Assembly: GCA_902520195.1 (NCBI GenBank)
Contig: CABYND010000002.1
Span: 161,930-225,929 of the forward strand
Direction: 5' to 3'
Source: Halieaceae bacterium
GTDB lineage: Bacteria > Pseudomonadota > Gammaproteobacteria > Pseudomonadales > Halieaceae
DNA length: 64,000 nucleotides
Shown: positions 22,425-32,762 of the stretch, piece after piece
Layout of the letters: each line of letters begins with the position of its first letter
Numbering within the stretch: position 1 is the stretch's first letter
The notes under the pieces: generated by a model
The model's input: only the letters and a program-made list of their open reading frames with translations
Databases searched by the model: none
What the model was told of the DNA's origin: nothing
Program-made: the position numbers and the translations under genes

Positions 22425-24737
22425 TCAGAATTCGTAGCGTAAAGAACCTATTACTTGACGCGGTGGGATGTATTCCCTGCTGGTCGACCAAATTCCGAAT
22501 GGATTATTAAAAATATTGTTAACACCGTCCTCGTCAGTTGCATTTGAGATTGTGAGCCCAAAAGCGATGTTTTCCGCGCTATTGGGGACAAATTGGAAGC
22601 TCAGGTTCAACACATCGTAGCTCGGAACTTTATCGAAATCTGGATTGTTGAAGATGCGAGCATACATCTCACCGCGATGCACATATTCAATTCTGCTCGT
22701 TAAGTCTCCCATGCCGCCCAAGCTAAGCGTGTTAGTAACGCCGATTCGAGCAAGCAGATCTGGCATTTTTGGGGGCTCGTTGCCCTTTAATGAGGTATTG
22801 GACAGACCAAACTTAAGTCCAATTCCTCCATCCGTAAAATAGCCGACGCCGGGGCCAAGAAACTCTCTAAAATCAATGATGTCCATCGCTGTGTCGTCAC
22901 TTTCGACTTCTCCGTCTTGCCAAGAGAGCATTCCGTCTAATCTCCAAGACTCTGAAATTTGAAAGCTAAACTCAGTTTCGATACCTTTCTCTTCCAATTC
23001 AGAGATGGTGTTGGTTCCTCCTCCGTATGGGATTGGATCCTCAAAAATGTACTGTAGGTGCTCGTGGTCGTACAGAAATGCAGTTATGTTCAGCTTAGCT
23101 CTGCCCCCCAAGAAGGTGTTACGTGACCCTATCTCAAATGCGGTCACCTCCTCAGGCTCGTAGCCTACTGGTAATAGGGCCGCCCCTCCGGTAATCGCTG
23201 CAGGATTAGTTCCACCGTTTTTCCAACCAGTCGAAGCTAAAACGTAAATCATGTTGCTGTCTGATAAATCGTACTCTGCGCCCAGTTTCCAAGTTACCGC
23301 GTCGTCATTAGTTTCCCTTGAGAATGGCCCAAAAATGCCGAAGAACTGTGCACCAGCGTCTGTTTGCTCCTCGTCTTGCCAACGCAAGCCTGCTGTTATA
23401 GCTAGCCGATCAGTCGCCCTGAAGGTGCCCTGTCCGTAAACCGCGATATCTTTGCGGGACACCGTTCGCTCTTCTGTAAAATTCAGCACTGAGCGAAATG
23501 GTGGAAGTGTGGCAAGGCTGGGATTTTCAACAGCGGAAGCGGATGCTGAGTATGGTGCTCCGCCAGTAGCCTCTACAAAGTTGTTGTAGTTGTCGTGATC
23601 CAGATAGTAAGCACCAAGGTTCCAATCCACATCGGAGCCTAGGTAACTCAAAACCAATTCTTGGCTAGTGGCCTCTGAGTTGTTGTCCCAAAAAGGAAGA
23701 ACATCCCAGTTGTCAGCGCGACCAAAACCTAGCCTATCAATAGATATAGTGCTTTCCGTGAGTCTATCACCGTCGGTTGTCTGCTCCTTCTCAAGTTCCT
23801 GGTATCCAGTCAGAGACTTAAATGTAAGCCTGTCAGAAATGGCCCATTCGATGATCATGGAGTAGCTTTCATTGTCGAGGTTGAAAATGCCGGGATAATC
23901 CTGTGTGAGTTCGCGAGGATCGGAATTTGGGTCATCGACGTTTTTCTGGGCTGCCGCGTTCTGGTCTGATTGGTGAACGAACCCCTGCAAAAAGATTGAC
24001 AGTGAGTCAGTAGGCTCCCACAGCAATGCCAGCCGAGAGCTTGTCGAGTCGGCGTCATCTAACTCATAGCCGTCCAGAGCCCCTCCCTCAATTTCTGCAA
24101 AACCATCGTGACGGTGGCGCTGGACTGAGGCCCTTAATGCTGCGTTTTCTCCGATCGGGATGTTTACCGCACCGCGAGCGTTGACAGTGCTGTAGTTTCC
24201 TAAGCCAATGTCGACATATCCGCTGGTTTCATTAAGAACTGGCCTTTTGGAGACGAGGTTAATTGCACCGCCGGTGGTTCCTTGACCGAATTCGGTGCCT
24301 TGTGGCCCCCGGAAAACTTCAATTCGCTCTACCTCACCTAGATCAAGGCCCATAGACAGTGGATTAGCTAAGTAGACGCCATCTACATAAGAGAGCACCG
24401 ATGGCTGTGACGCCAGATTTTGAGCCGTTTCCCACCCAATACCGCGGATAGTTACTACTCTGCCAGCGCCGTCGTTTTTGGCGACTACGAGCCCTGGGAC
24501 GTAACCATTAAAATTATCAAGCCTCATGATATTTGACGCGTCAAAATCCGACCCTGAAGTAACTGAGACAGCAATTGCCGCATCCTGCAATTTGACTTCG
24601 GTTTTCTTAGCGGTAACGGTCACCTCTTCTAGGACGAGGTCTTGGGCCACTACATTTCCACCAATTGTGAGCGCAACCAAAGCTGCGGCGAGGGGACGCA
24701 GTGCGAGACCATCCGCGCGAAAAGTCATAAATTTCAT
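22425..24737 (-). CDS. TonB-dependent outer membrane receptor
   Basis: Signal peptide, VLEEVTVTAKK, plug domain RIEVFRGPQGTEFGQGTTGGAINLVSKRP, C-terminal aromatic LRYEF. Confidence 0.93.
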   Translation of the reverse strand: MKFMTFRADGLALRPLAAALVALTIGGNVVAQDLVLEEVTVTAKKTEVKLQDAAIAVSVTSGSDFDASNIMRLDNFNGYVPGLVVAKNDGAGRVVTIRGIGWETAQNLASQPSVLSYVDGVYLANPLSMGLDLGEVERIEVFRGPQGTEFGQGTTGGAINLVSKRPVLNETSGYVDIGLGNYSTVNARGAVNIPIGENAALRASVQRHRHDGFAEIEGGALDGYELDDADSTSSRLALLWEPTDSLSIFLQGFVHQSDQNAAAQKNVDDPNSDPRELTQDYPGIFNLDNESYSMIIEWAISDRLTFKSLTGYQELEKEQTTDGDRLTESTISIDRLGFGRADNWDVLPFWDNNSEATSQELVLSYLGSDVDWNLGAYYLDHDNYNNFVEATGGAPYSASASAVENPSLATLPPFRSVLNFTEERTVSRKDIAVYGQGTFRATDRLAITAGLRWQDEEQTDAGAQFFGIFGPFSRETNDDAVTWKLGAEYDLSDSNMIYVLASTGWKNGGTNPAAITGGAALLPVGYEPEEVTAFEIGSRNTFLGGRAKLNITAFLYDHEHLQYIFEDPIPYGGGTNTISELEEKGIETEFSFQISESWRLDGMLSWQDGEVESDDTAMDIIDFREFLGPGVGYFTDGGIGLKFGLSNTSLKGNEPPKMPDLLARIGVTNTLSLGGMGDLTSRIEYVHRGEMYARIFNNPDFDKVPSYDVLNLSFQFVPNSAENIAFGLTISNATDEDGVNNIFNNPFGIWSTSREYIPPRQVIGSLRYEF

Positions 24738-25194
24738 GTTAAAGCGCCTCTGCAACAATTGAGTAATCTTAGCATCCAACGCAGGAACAACAAGGTTTTG
24801 CACGCAAGCGCACGATACGTTGACATTTTATGAATAAACTAAATTAGTATTCGCGAGTGAAAGAGAGTGGAAAGGTAATCTCAACTTATTATTTATGTTG
24901 AAAAGGAAGCATAGATGTAATCCAGCCCCGTAATTAACGAGCTTGGCTACCGTCCTCAGCTGTTTTTCGTGTCACTCGTATTCTTAGGGTCTGGTGGCCC
25001 CGTGGCAAATTGAGCTGGAGATTCATCGACCCCGTTTATTTTTGCCAAGTTTCCAATCTTTATGTGCAAGAAACGAGTGTTTGATCTGTTAGATTGATGC
25101 TTTTGCAACTAAGGTCGCGTGCACTGTGGGCAAAAGTTTTTGAACCTGTGGAAAGTATGGCCGCTATGCTTAGATGCTGTCCGAGGAGTGAGGC

Positions 25195-26379
25195 ATGAGA
25201 CCTTCAATTTTGACCGACGAATTTTTTGACTGTCTGGAAAGTTCGGTGCTTCCACTTGAGGACGCCGAAACATTGCCGCCTGAATGCTACACGGACCGAG
25301 ATTTTTACGAGCTCGAGAAGCAGGCATTGTTCAATCATGAGTGGTTATGTGTCGGCCGAGAATCAGACATCCCAGACGCGGGCGATTTTTTTACCACACA
25401 CATTGTGGACGAGCCGATTATCGTCGTCAGAAACAAGAGCGGGAACATTAAGGCGTTATCTGCAGTGTGTCAGCACCGAGCCATGCTGGTTGCTGAGGGT
25501 AAAGGCAATAAGCGAGCGTTTCGATGCCCATATCATCATTGGACATATTCGTTGGATGGGGACCTCTTAAAGGGGCCAGCGATGGAAGCGACCTGCAATT
25601 TCTCCGAAGCTGACTATGGCCTTCCGAGCTTCCAAGTAGAGTTGTGGCTGGGCTTTATTTTTATAAATTTCGACACAGAAGCTGCCGCGCTCAGTCCAAG
25701 GCTCACGGCAGTTGAAGAGACTATAGCTAACTATGATCTAGCGTCAGCTTCGAGCATACCGCCGGAGACTGTAACTTTTACTTGGAATTGGAAAGTTCAG
25801 TTTGAAAATAACAACGACGGTTACCACGCCAACAGGCTTCACCAAGGCAAGAACCATGATTTTTGCCCCAGTCATCTATGCTCATTTCCCAAGATGCCGC
25901 CCGGCACTGCTGGCTACACCCGAGTGAATGGTCTCACCCACAAAGATGCTGCCTACAACCCGACTCAGAGGGCGCTTCACCCCTTGTTTCCAAAACTAAC
26001 GGATGAGGACAGACATAAGTTTTACTTCGCTAATGTGCCGCCGACGCTGTCTTTGGTACTGACGCCCGAAATGGTTTTTTATTTAATCGTGCGTGCCACT
26101 GGTCCTGAAGTGCATGAGATGGATACTGGCTTGTTGTTTGCCCCCGGAGCCACAGAGCATCCAGAGTTTGAAAGTCGGTTGGAGCAATCTTGGCTCACAG
26201 GGTCAGAGATCATGGCCCAAGATCAACACGTTGATAAACTAGTGCAAATCGGGCTGCGCTCGAGACATGCTGCAAGAGGCAGATACTCCTGGCAGGAGGG
26301 TGCCCAACAACAGCTAAATAGTTGGCTGGTACCTAGATACAGAGCCGCTTGGCATCGTATGAAGAAGGCAGCAACTTGA
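25195..26379 (+). CDS. Rieske [2Fe-2S] aromatic ring-hydroxylating oxygenase, alpha subunit
   Basis: Rieske CQHRAM...CPYHHW; mononuclear iron motif NNDGYHANRLH. Confidence 0.92.
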   Translation: MRPSILTDEFFDCLESSVLPLEDAETLPPECYTDRDFYELEKQALFNHEWLCVGRESDIPDAGDFFTTHIVDEPIIVVRNKSGNIKALSAVCQHRAMLVAEGKGNKRAFRCPYHHWTYSLDGDLLKGPAMEATCNFSEADYGLPSFQVELWLGFIFINFDTEAAALSPRLTAVEETIANYDLASASSIPPETVTFTWNWKVQFENNNDGYHANRLHQGKNHDFCPSHLCSFPKMPPGTAGYTRVNGLTHKDAAYNPTQRALHPLFPKLTDEDRHKFYFANVPPTLSLVLTPEMVFYLIVRATGPEVHEMDTGLLFAPGATEHPEFESRLEQSWLTGSEIMAQDQHVDKLVQIGLRSRHAARGRYSWQEGAQQQLNSWLVPRYRAAWHRMKKAAT

Positions 26380-26397
26380 CCCCTAACGGGTTCATCG

Positions 26398-27210
26398 TTG
26401 GGTCTACCAATGGCTGAGAACGGATTAACGCCAGTTGCTTTTTTCGGGCATGGATCGCCTACAACTATTATGGATGATCCCGCCACCATGAGTGCTTGGT
26501 CAACGCTTGCGGGAATTATTGGTAGGCCCAAGGCCGTCATATGTGTCTCTGCTCATTGGTGCACTGAGGGAGTGAAAGTCACTGCAATGGAGGCTCCGCG
26601 GACGATACATGATTTCGGCAGGGGGCTACCCTCCCAGTTATTCGAAGTGCAATATCCAGCGCCCGGGAGTGCTGAACTAGCGATACGGATTCAGCAAACT
26701 CTGCATCCAATTCCTGTGGAACTGGACCATACATGGGGCTTAGATCATGCTGCTTGGACGGTTCTGTCTGTGATCTATCCGCAGGCAGACGTTCCCGTCG
26801 TGCAACTCAGCATGGACGCGTCAAAACCGATTTCTTGGCACTATGAATTAGGGCGCGCTTTACGGCCGCTGCGCGAGGAAGGCTTCCTCATCTTGGGTTC
26901 AGGTAACGTAGTGCATACATTGGCTCAAATGGAGTGGGATATCAATGCGAGACCTCACGATTGGGCTCAAAGATTTAATGACTTAGTGATAGATGTGGTG
27001 GAGACCAATACTCCGGAACGTTTGTTCAATCATCAAGCGTTGGGACGCGATGCTGCCCTGTCGATCCCACCCCCTGATCTTGGTCATTATTGGCCCCTAT
27101 TTTATGTATTAGGAGCTAGGCACCCCGATGACAAATTAACGATGAATCCCAAGCACGTGCAGTACAAGTCCCTGAGCATGTTGAGTTTTGTTCTTGACTC
27201 AGCCGCGTAA
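26398..27210 (+). CDS. DODA-type (LigB-fold) extradiol dioxygenase
   Basis: PVAFFGHGSPTTIMDD, CVSAHWCTEGVKVTAMEAPRTIHDFGR, DHTWGLDHAAWTVL, GSGNVVHTL; start may be ATG 26410. Confidence 0.92.
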   Translation: MGLPMAENGLTPVAFFGHGSPTTIMDDPATMSAWSTLAGIIGRPKAVICVSAHWCTEGVKVTAMEAPRTIHDFGRGLPSQLFEVQYPAPGSAELAIRIQQTLHPIPVELDHTWGLDHAAWTVLSVIYPQADVPVVQLSMDASKPISWHYELGRALRPLREEGFLILGSGNVVHTLAQMEWDINARPHDWAQRFNDLVIDVVETNTPERLFNHQALGRDAALSIPPPDLGHYWPLFYVLGARHPDDKLTMNPKHVQYKSLSMLSFVLDSAA

Positions 27211-27349
27211 CAGCTGCCTTCGTTGGTATGCGAGGTGATGTAGCCTGGGTATTGGTTTGGTGTTCGAGATCACAAGCAAGCGAGAAGTGGTCTTTAGTCA
27301 GCGAGAAATTAAGATTTACACCTAGATAGATAAGACAGGAGAGAAAGCC

Positions 27350-27841
27350 ATGCCCTACCCAAACACCCTGATTTTTGTTGATTTGTCATCTGATGACCCG
27401 GCCGCAGCGGGGGAGTTTTATGCTGAAGTCTTTGGTTGGGAAAACGATCCCAGGCCCTTGGGGACTTTTCACAGGATGGTGCCAGGTCAAAACTTTCTGA
27501 ACCCTGATGGTAGTCAAAGCGAAATCGGCAATCTTCATTTAGGAATACACAATTCGCAAAATGTGCGGCCACACCCCAATCCTGACGGAGTGGAGCCAAG
27601 AATGCCGAGTACGGATGGACGGAAGCCAAGGGTATTTATTTTAGTAAGTCCCGATGATTCCGCTGATAGAATCATAGAGACCGCAGAGCGATTAGGGGCC
27701 GAGGTCCTGTGGCGCAACCATTATTGGAGTGAATTTAATGGCTTCAATGACGCTTTTCGCGATCCATGGGGTAATGAAATCGTCTTGTGGACCAAGGGAG
27801 GCGAGAACCCAGAGATTCCTGATCATTTCACCGACGAGTGA
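27350..27841 (+). CDS. VOC family protein
   Basis: FVDLSSDDPAAAGEFYAEVFGWE...FRDPWGNEIVLW. Confidence 0.85.
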   Translation: MPYPNTLIFVDLSSDDPAAAGEFYAEVFGWENDPRPLGTFHRMVPGQNFLNPDGSQSEIGNLHLGIHNSQNVRPHPNPDGVEPRMPSTDGRKPRVFILVSPDDSADRIIETAERLGAEVLWRNHYWSEFNGFNDAFRDPWGNEIVLWTKGGENPEIPDHFTDE

Positions 27842-27967
27842 AGCCTCGCTATTTTTTGGCCAAGCAGCAATGGAAAGGCGAGAGAGTTGATAGCTCGTTT
27901 AGCCCTTTTCCTTCTAAAACAGACTTTGCGCACGCCGCAGTAACTAGGGCATAAAAAAGGGGATGTT

Positions 27968-28471
27968 ATGAATTCTGAAGCACAGCCAGCCGAGACAGAG
28001 GTTAACCACGCTTTTCACGTCTCCAGACAGACCTGGACTCACATAGCTCTTCATTGCAAAAACATAGACGAGATGATCTCTTGGTACGAGCAGCACACTC
28101 ATTTCTCCCTGCTTTTCAAAGAGGAAGATCCCTTCGGGGCGGGAGCGTGGATGGGCGATAAATCTCAGGTCGAGCAGCCATTTGTGTTGGTCTTTCAACA
28201 ATTCGCAGAGGGTAATGACCCTTTTTCACCCGCGGAGCATCATCCACTGGGTCCTTTTGCTCACATTGGAATTGAAGTCCCTGCTAAAGAGGATGTAGAC
28301 GATATCGCAGCGAAAGCAGAGAAATCTGGGTCTCTGATTATGGGGCCCGTCAGAATGCCAAAACGCATTGGTTATATTTGTTTTGTGCGTGACCCAGAAG
28401 GAAATGTAGTGGAGTTCTCTTTTGACCAAGGCGTATACACAAAAGCTCGAGAAGCCTGGGCGGGAGAGTGA
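27968..28471 (+). CDS. VOC family protein
   Basis: WTHIALHCKNIDEMISWYEQHTHF...FAHIGIEVP...GYICFVRDPEGNVVEFSFDQ. Confidence 0.85.
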   Translation: MNSEAQPAETEVNHAFHVSRQTWTHIALHCKNIDEMISWYEQHTHFSLLFKEEDPFGAGAWMGDKSQVEQPFVLVFQQFAEGNDPFSPAEHHPLGPFAHIGIEVPAKEDVDDIAAKAEKSGSLIMGPVRMPKRIGYICFVRDPEGNVVEFSFDQGVYTKAREAWAGE

Positions 28472-28604
28472 TCCAGAAACTGCGGATCCGCTTGCACATG
28501 ACAGTCGAGTCTGAAGAACACCTGTCGCCGGGAGTCAGAGGCTTGCTTGAGTTATTCGCATGCTTGGTCGCATCCAGCAAACAAGTTTTCAACAGGAGAG
28601 AATA

Positions 28605-29636
28605 GTGAAAGCGTTGATTTACGAGGAACATGGAGCTGATGTGCTCAAGTTCCGGGATGTGCCAGATCCTAGCCCCGATAGCCGTGATGTCATTATTGAG
28701 GTCGCTGCGACGACTGTGAATCACTTGGATGTGACACAAAGGAATGGTTGGTTCACCATGCCGGGCTTTACGTTACCCCACATTTCCGGGATGGATGTAG
28801 CTGGGACCGTTGTGGAAATGGGGTCCAAAGTGAAGTCAGTCGAGAAGGGCGAGAGGGTAATCGTCGACCCTTCGCTTACTAACGTACCCCAAGATTCGCA
28901 ATTGAGCGGGAGAGGGGATTTATATGGTGAATTGGGAGTTATCGGCGCAAATGCTGACGGTGGCTACGCGGAGCTGTGCGTCGTGCCCGAAACTCATGTT
29001 TATAGAATCCCTGAACACATGTCTTGGCATCAGGCCGCGATGTTCCCAACTGTTTGGATGACAGCCCACCATGCGTTATTCGATGTTGCTCAACTGAAAG
29101 CCGGGGAAGTTGTGATGATACACGCTGCTGGAAGCGGCGTTTCAATGGCTGGAATCCAGCTTGCCAAACGGGTTGGGGCAATAGTACTTGCGACTGCTGG
29201 CAGTCAAACTAAGTGTGATAAGGCGTTGGAGTTGGGTGCAAACCATACTTGCATTAATCGGGAACATGACATTGCTCAGTGGGCTCGGGAAGTAACCCAC
29301 GGTTCCGGCGTAGATGTCGTTTTTGACCATGTTGGCGAGGCACTATGGTCACAGTCTATGTTCTCACTAGCACCGCGCGGGAGGTTGGTGAATTGCGGAG
29401 GCACATCAGGGAACGCGCCGGTAATCCCTAATTTAGGTTACATGTACCACATGGGTTTGAGGATTTTGGGATCAGATCCTTATCGATACGAGGAATTTCA
29501 GCCTGCTTGGTCGACCTACTGTACCGGAGAGTTTGAGTCTGTTGCGGACAGCATTTTTCCCTTATCTGAGGGTGCTGCGGCGCAAAACAAGCTACTCCAG
29601 GGTGACTTTTTTGGAAAAATAATATTGGAGCCCTGA
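28605..29636 (+). CDS. Zinc-type alcohol dehydrogenase / quinone oxidoreductase (MDR family)
   Basis: GTG start after AGGAGAG; MKALIYEEHGADVLKFRDVPDP, HISGMDVAGTVVEMG, VMIHAAGSGVSMAGIQLAKRVGA. Confidence 0.9.
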   Translation: MKALIYEEHGADVLKFRDVPDPSPDSRDVIIEVAATTVNHLDVTQRNGWFTMPGFTLPHISGMDVAGTVVEMGSKVKSVEKGERVIVDPSLTNVPQDSQLSGRGDLYGELGVIGANADGGYAELCVVPETHVYRIPEHMSWHQAAMFPTVWMTAHHALFDVAQLKAGEVVMIHAAGSGVSMAGIQLAKRVGAIVLATAGSQTKCDKALELGANHTCINREHDIAQWAREVTHGSGVDVVFDHVGEALWSQSMFSLAPRGRLVNCGGTSGNAPVIPNLGYMYHMGLRILGSDPYRYEEFQPAWSTYCTGEFESVADSIFPLSEGAAAQNKLLQGDFFGKIILEP

Positions 29637-29642
29637 GGGCCC

Positions 29643-30713
29643 ATGAGTGCCGATTCTCCTTATCCTGAGTTAAAGAAAACGCATACCATGGCGCACGCCG
29701 GGCGTCCTTGGAGGGATTACAAGCCTCCACCGTCCGGTCCAGTGTGGTCGGTAATTAATGCGGGTAATACTTACTGGATGCTGATCGCAGCCATAGACCT
29801 AGGCGTTTTCGACGCTATGGAGCCCGGGGTAGGTACCAGTGGTTCCGATTTGGCGGTACAACTCGATGTGTCCCAGCATGGCCTGCAACATTTGTTGGAT
29901 TGTATGGTCACGCTAGGTTTCCTCGACCAAATTGATAGCTGCTACGAGTTGACAGAGACTTCTGAGCGCTACTTACGCTCCGACGGCCCGGCATCCATGG
30001 TCTCCCTGGTCAAAATATCCCCGGGGCCGCTAGATAACTGGATAGGTCTATCGGAGACCATTAGGTCCGGAAAGGTCAAAAACCCGATTGACGACGACAT
30101 TGTCGGTTTTTACCGGCCTTTGGTTTCCGCGACCTTTCCAACTCAATACAGGGTGGCTACACGATTAGGCTCCATCATGGGTTGGGCCCGGCATTCGGGC
30201 CTGAGGGTGTTGGACCTTGGGGCTGGCGCAGGACCATGGTCTGCGGCTCTGCTGGAGCATGCTAAAGACTCCATGGCTGTAATAAACGACTTCTCATCAA
30301 TCCTCGAATTAGCCGAGTCGTCGATGAAGTCAAAAGCTTTGTGGCAACAATGCGAATTCCGCGCCGGGAGTTTTCATGAGATCCACATCGAAGAGAGTTG
30401 TTATGACATGGTGTTTTTGGGACACATCTGCCGGACTGAGGGCGAAAAAAATACTAAGGATTTGGTGAGGCGTGCTGTGGCTGGGTTGAAGCCTGGCGGT
30501 AAAATTGTGGTAGCCGACTATTTCTCTGACAATGATAAGAGGGTTAATGCGTTTGGAGTAATGATGGGGCTGACGATGTTGGCGAACACGAGAAATGGCG
30601 GGGCTGTTACTTTTGAAGAGATGTATCGGATCCTTGCGGCGAATCCTATTGAGAGGATCAGAGTGTTGGAGCCAATTGGAGCGAACATGGTTTTCGTAGG
30701 CGATAAAACTTGA
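29643..30713 (+). CDS. SAM-dependent methyltransferase (O-methyltransferase family 2-like, N-terminal dimerisation domain)
   Basis: LGVFDAMEPG... winged-helix N-terminus; VLDLGAGAGPWSAALLEH; GLKPGGKIVVADYF. Confidence 0.85.
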   Translation: MSADSPYPELKKTHTMAHAGRPWRDYKPPPSGPVWSVINAGNTYWMLIAAIDLGVFDAMEPGVGTSGSDLAVQLDVSQHGLQHLLDCMVTLGFLDQIDSCYELTETSERYLRSDGPASMVSLVKISPGPLDNWIGLSETIRSGKVKNPIDDDIVGFYRPLVSATFPTQYRVATRLGSIMGWARHSGLRVLDLGAGAGPWSAALLEHAKDSMAVINDFSSILELAESSMKSKALWQQCEFRAGSFHEIHIEESCYDMVFLGHICRTEGEKNTKDLVRRAVAGLKPGGKIVVADYFSDNDKRVNAFGVMMGLTMLANTRNGGAVTFEEMYRILAANPIERIRVLEPIGANMVFVGDKT

Positions 30714-30729
30714 AAAGGTAGATTTTTTT

Positions 30730-32127
30730 ATGGTTACAGAAAATCAAGTTGAGATCGATAAGCTAATAGACGCGTGGTATGTCGTTACTATGAATGAAAC
30801 CAGAGACATTGTTCATCGTGGCTCTGTGGCTGTTCATAAAGACAAAATCGTCGACATTGGTAAGACGCTAGATCTTGAAAAACGTTATCAGGCCAAGGAG
30901 AGGCTTGGTGGAGATCGCTTCGTACTTACTCCAGGTTTGGTAAACACACATATCCACATTACCGGAGAGCCGATTACTCGAGGTTATGTGCCTGACGACA
31001 CTCCTTTTGAGGAAAATGTTTTCCTTTGGCTGTGTACGCTCTATTCAGTGCAAACTGCTGAGGAGGAGGTCGCCTCTGCAAAGTTAGCAGCTGTTGAGAT
31101 GCTGAGGAGTGGCACTACATGTTTTCTTGAGGCAGGTACTATTTATCATCTAGATGAGGTGTTTTCCGAGCTGTCTAAAGTAGGCATCCGCGGGCGCTTA
31201 GGAAAGTGGATCTGGGATTTGCCGCCAGAACCAGTGATTTACAGGCAGTCTACCGATGTGGCAATCGAGAATTTGAACCGGCAGTTGGAGCGCTATAACA
31301 AACCCTCTGAGCTGCTCTCCGCGTGGAGCACGCTTGTGGGACATACAACCTGCAGTGACCCTTTGTGGAGAGAGGCCAAGGCGCTGGCTATCAAACATGA
31401 CGTTGGAATGAGCTTTCACATGTCTCCTGCCCAGATCGATCCGGATGGTTTTGTTGCAGAGTTCGGCCATCGACCAATAGTGCACTTGGCCGAGATTGGT
31501 GTCTTAGATGATAGATGTGCACTTACTCATATGGTTCGGGTCAACGACGCGGAAGTTGATATCCTCGCTGAATCAGGAGCTAGTGTCGCACATTGTCCTA
31601 CTACGGCTCTAAAGGTGGCTTACGGTGTTACTCAGGTCGGGAAATTCCCCGAGATGGTGCAAAAAGGTGTGAATGTCTCGCTGGGAACGGATGGTAACAA
31701 TGCTTCGAATTATTCTGACCTAATGCGCGCATCTTATTTGGCCGCTGGTATTTTTAAGGATGCAAGGGAAGACCCGCAAATGTTTCCTGCAGAAAAAGCT
31801 TTCGAAATGGCCACGATAGACGGCGCCAAAACTCTGCTGATGGATCAGGAAATCGGCAGTTTAGAGATTGGTAAGAAAGCTGATTTGGTGTTGCATGATA
31901 CCGACAGACCGGAGTGGCGACCATTACTCAATGTCATGAATCAGTTGGTATGGTCAGCTGACGGGCGAGGTGTTCACACAGTCTTAGTGGATGGACAGAC
32001 GGTCGTTGAGGATGGAAGGTGTCTCACTGTGGATGAGGAAAAGCTTTGGTCGGATGTGCAACAAATGGGAGAAGCAATAACCGGCAGATCGGGCTTGCCA
32101 GATAAAGCGAAGTTCCCAACGCTGTGA
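30730..32127 (+). CDS. Amidohydrolase superfamily protein (TrzN/AtzB/SsnA-like deaminase/chlorohydrolase group)
   Basis: LTPGLVNTHIHITGEPITRGY (HxH metal motif), SVAHCPTTALKVAYGV, VSLGTDGNNASNYSDLMR. Confidence 0.88.
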   Translation: MVTENQVEIDKLIDAWYVVTMNETRDIVHRGSVAVHKDKIVDIGKTLDLEKRYQAKERLGGDRFVLTPGLVNTHIHITGEPITRGYVPDDTPFEENVFLWLCTLYSVQTAEEEVASAKLAAVEMLRSGTTCFLEAGTIYHLDEVFSELSKVGIRGRLGKWIWDLPPEPVIYRQSTDVAIENLNRQLERYNKPSELLSAWSTLVGHTTCSDPLWREAKALAIKHDVGMSFHMSPAQIDPDGFVAEFGHRPIVHLAEIGVLDDRCALTHMVRVNDAEVDILAESGASVAHCPTTALKVAYGVTQVGKFPEMVQKGVNVSLGTDGNNASNYSDLMRASYLAAGIFKDAREDPQMFPAEKAFEMATIDGAKTLLMDQEIGSLEIGKKADLVLHDTDRPEWRPLLNVMNQLVWSADGRGVHTVLVDGQTVVEDGRCLTVDEEKLWSDVQQMGEAITGRSGLPDKAKFPTL

Positions 32128-32762
32128 AGAACAGCCTAAGTTCTCTATGCTCGCTTTCGCGTATTTAGTGATTTGGCAGATAGGGTGGTGTGGCAAGCAA
32201 GCGTACAGACGATGTTGCCCTCCCAGAGAGCGGCCTCGTACAGACAAACCTTGGGGACCCCGTTGCAACGCGAATTCTTTATCCTCAGTGCTTTAGTGAA
32301 TAATTGCTTCGGCACCAAGCGCCTTCTCGAAATCGCGGTTCGTTGCACTAGTCGTGATGCAGATCTTGGTGCAAAGTGCGTTGCCGTTGGAATTGCAACG
32401 CCGCCAACATCGCCAGCGCTGGTCTGGATAAAAGCCTAGGCCTGCTCGGAGATGGCTGATTTCGTTCGCGGCCTGGCGACGTAATTAACAGTGAGTCTCC
32501 CGATCCGTCCTTGAGTTTAAAATTGTTACGAAGCCGAACCTTTTTTTGGTTTTGACGGCAGTTAGCGGCATTCTTGAAGGGCGCCGTAATGGCATGATGG
32601 TATTTGAGCATCGAAGACCGAGTGCCGTTAGAGATACCGTCAAATCTGTCGTTTTGTGATGAGTATGCGTGAACATACACGGTAGGCCGTAAAGGAACAG
32701 TATTCAGATCAATGAGTGTCTTAAGATCGTCTTGGAAGGTTTTGAGAATCACAAGTTGTAGC

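Noticed and set aside
32128-32762. Possible transposase remnant between the amidohydrolase and hisF (minus frame ...SQNDRFDGISNGTRSSMLKYHHAITAPFKNAANCRQNQKKVRL...)
   Set aside because: No recognisable DDE/HTH motif, no terminal inverted repeats or target duplications, frame broken.
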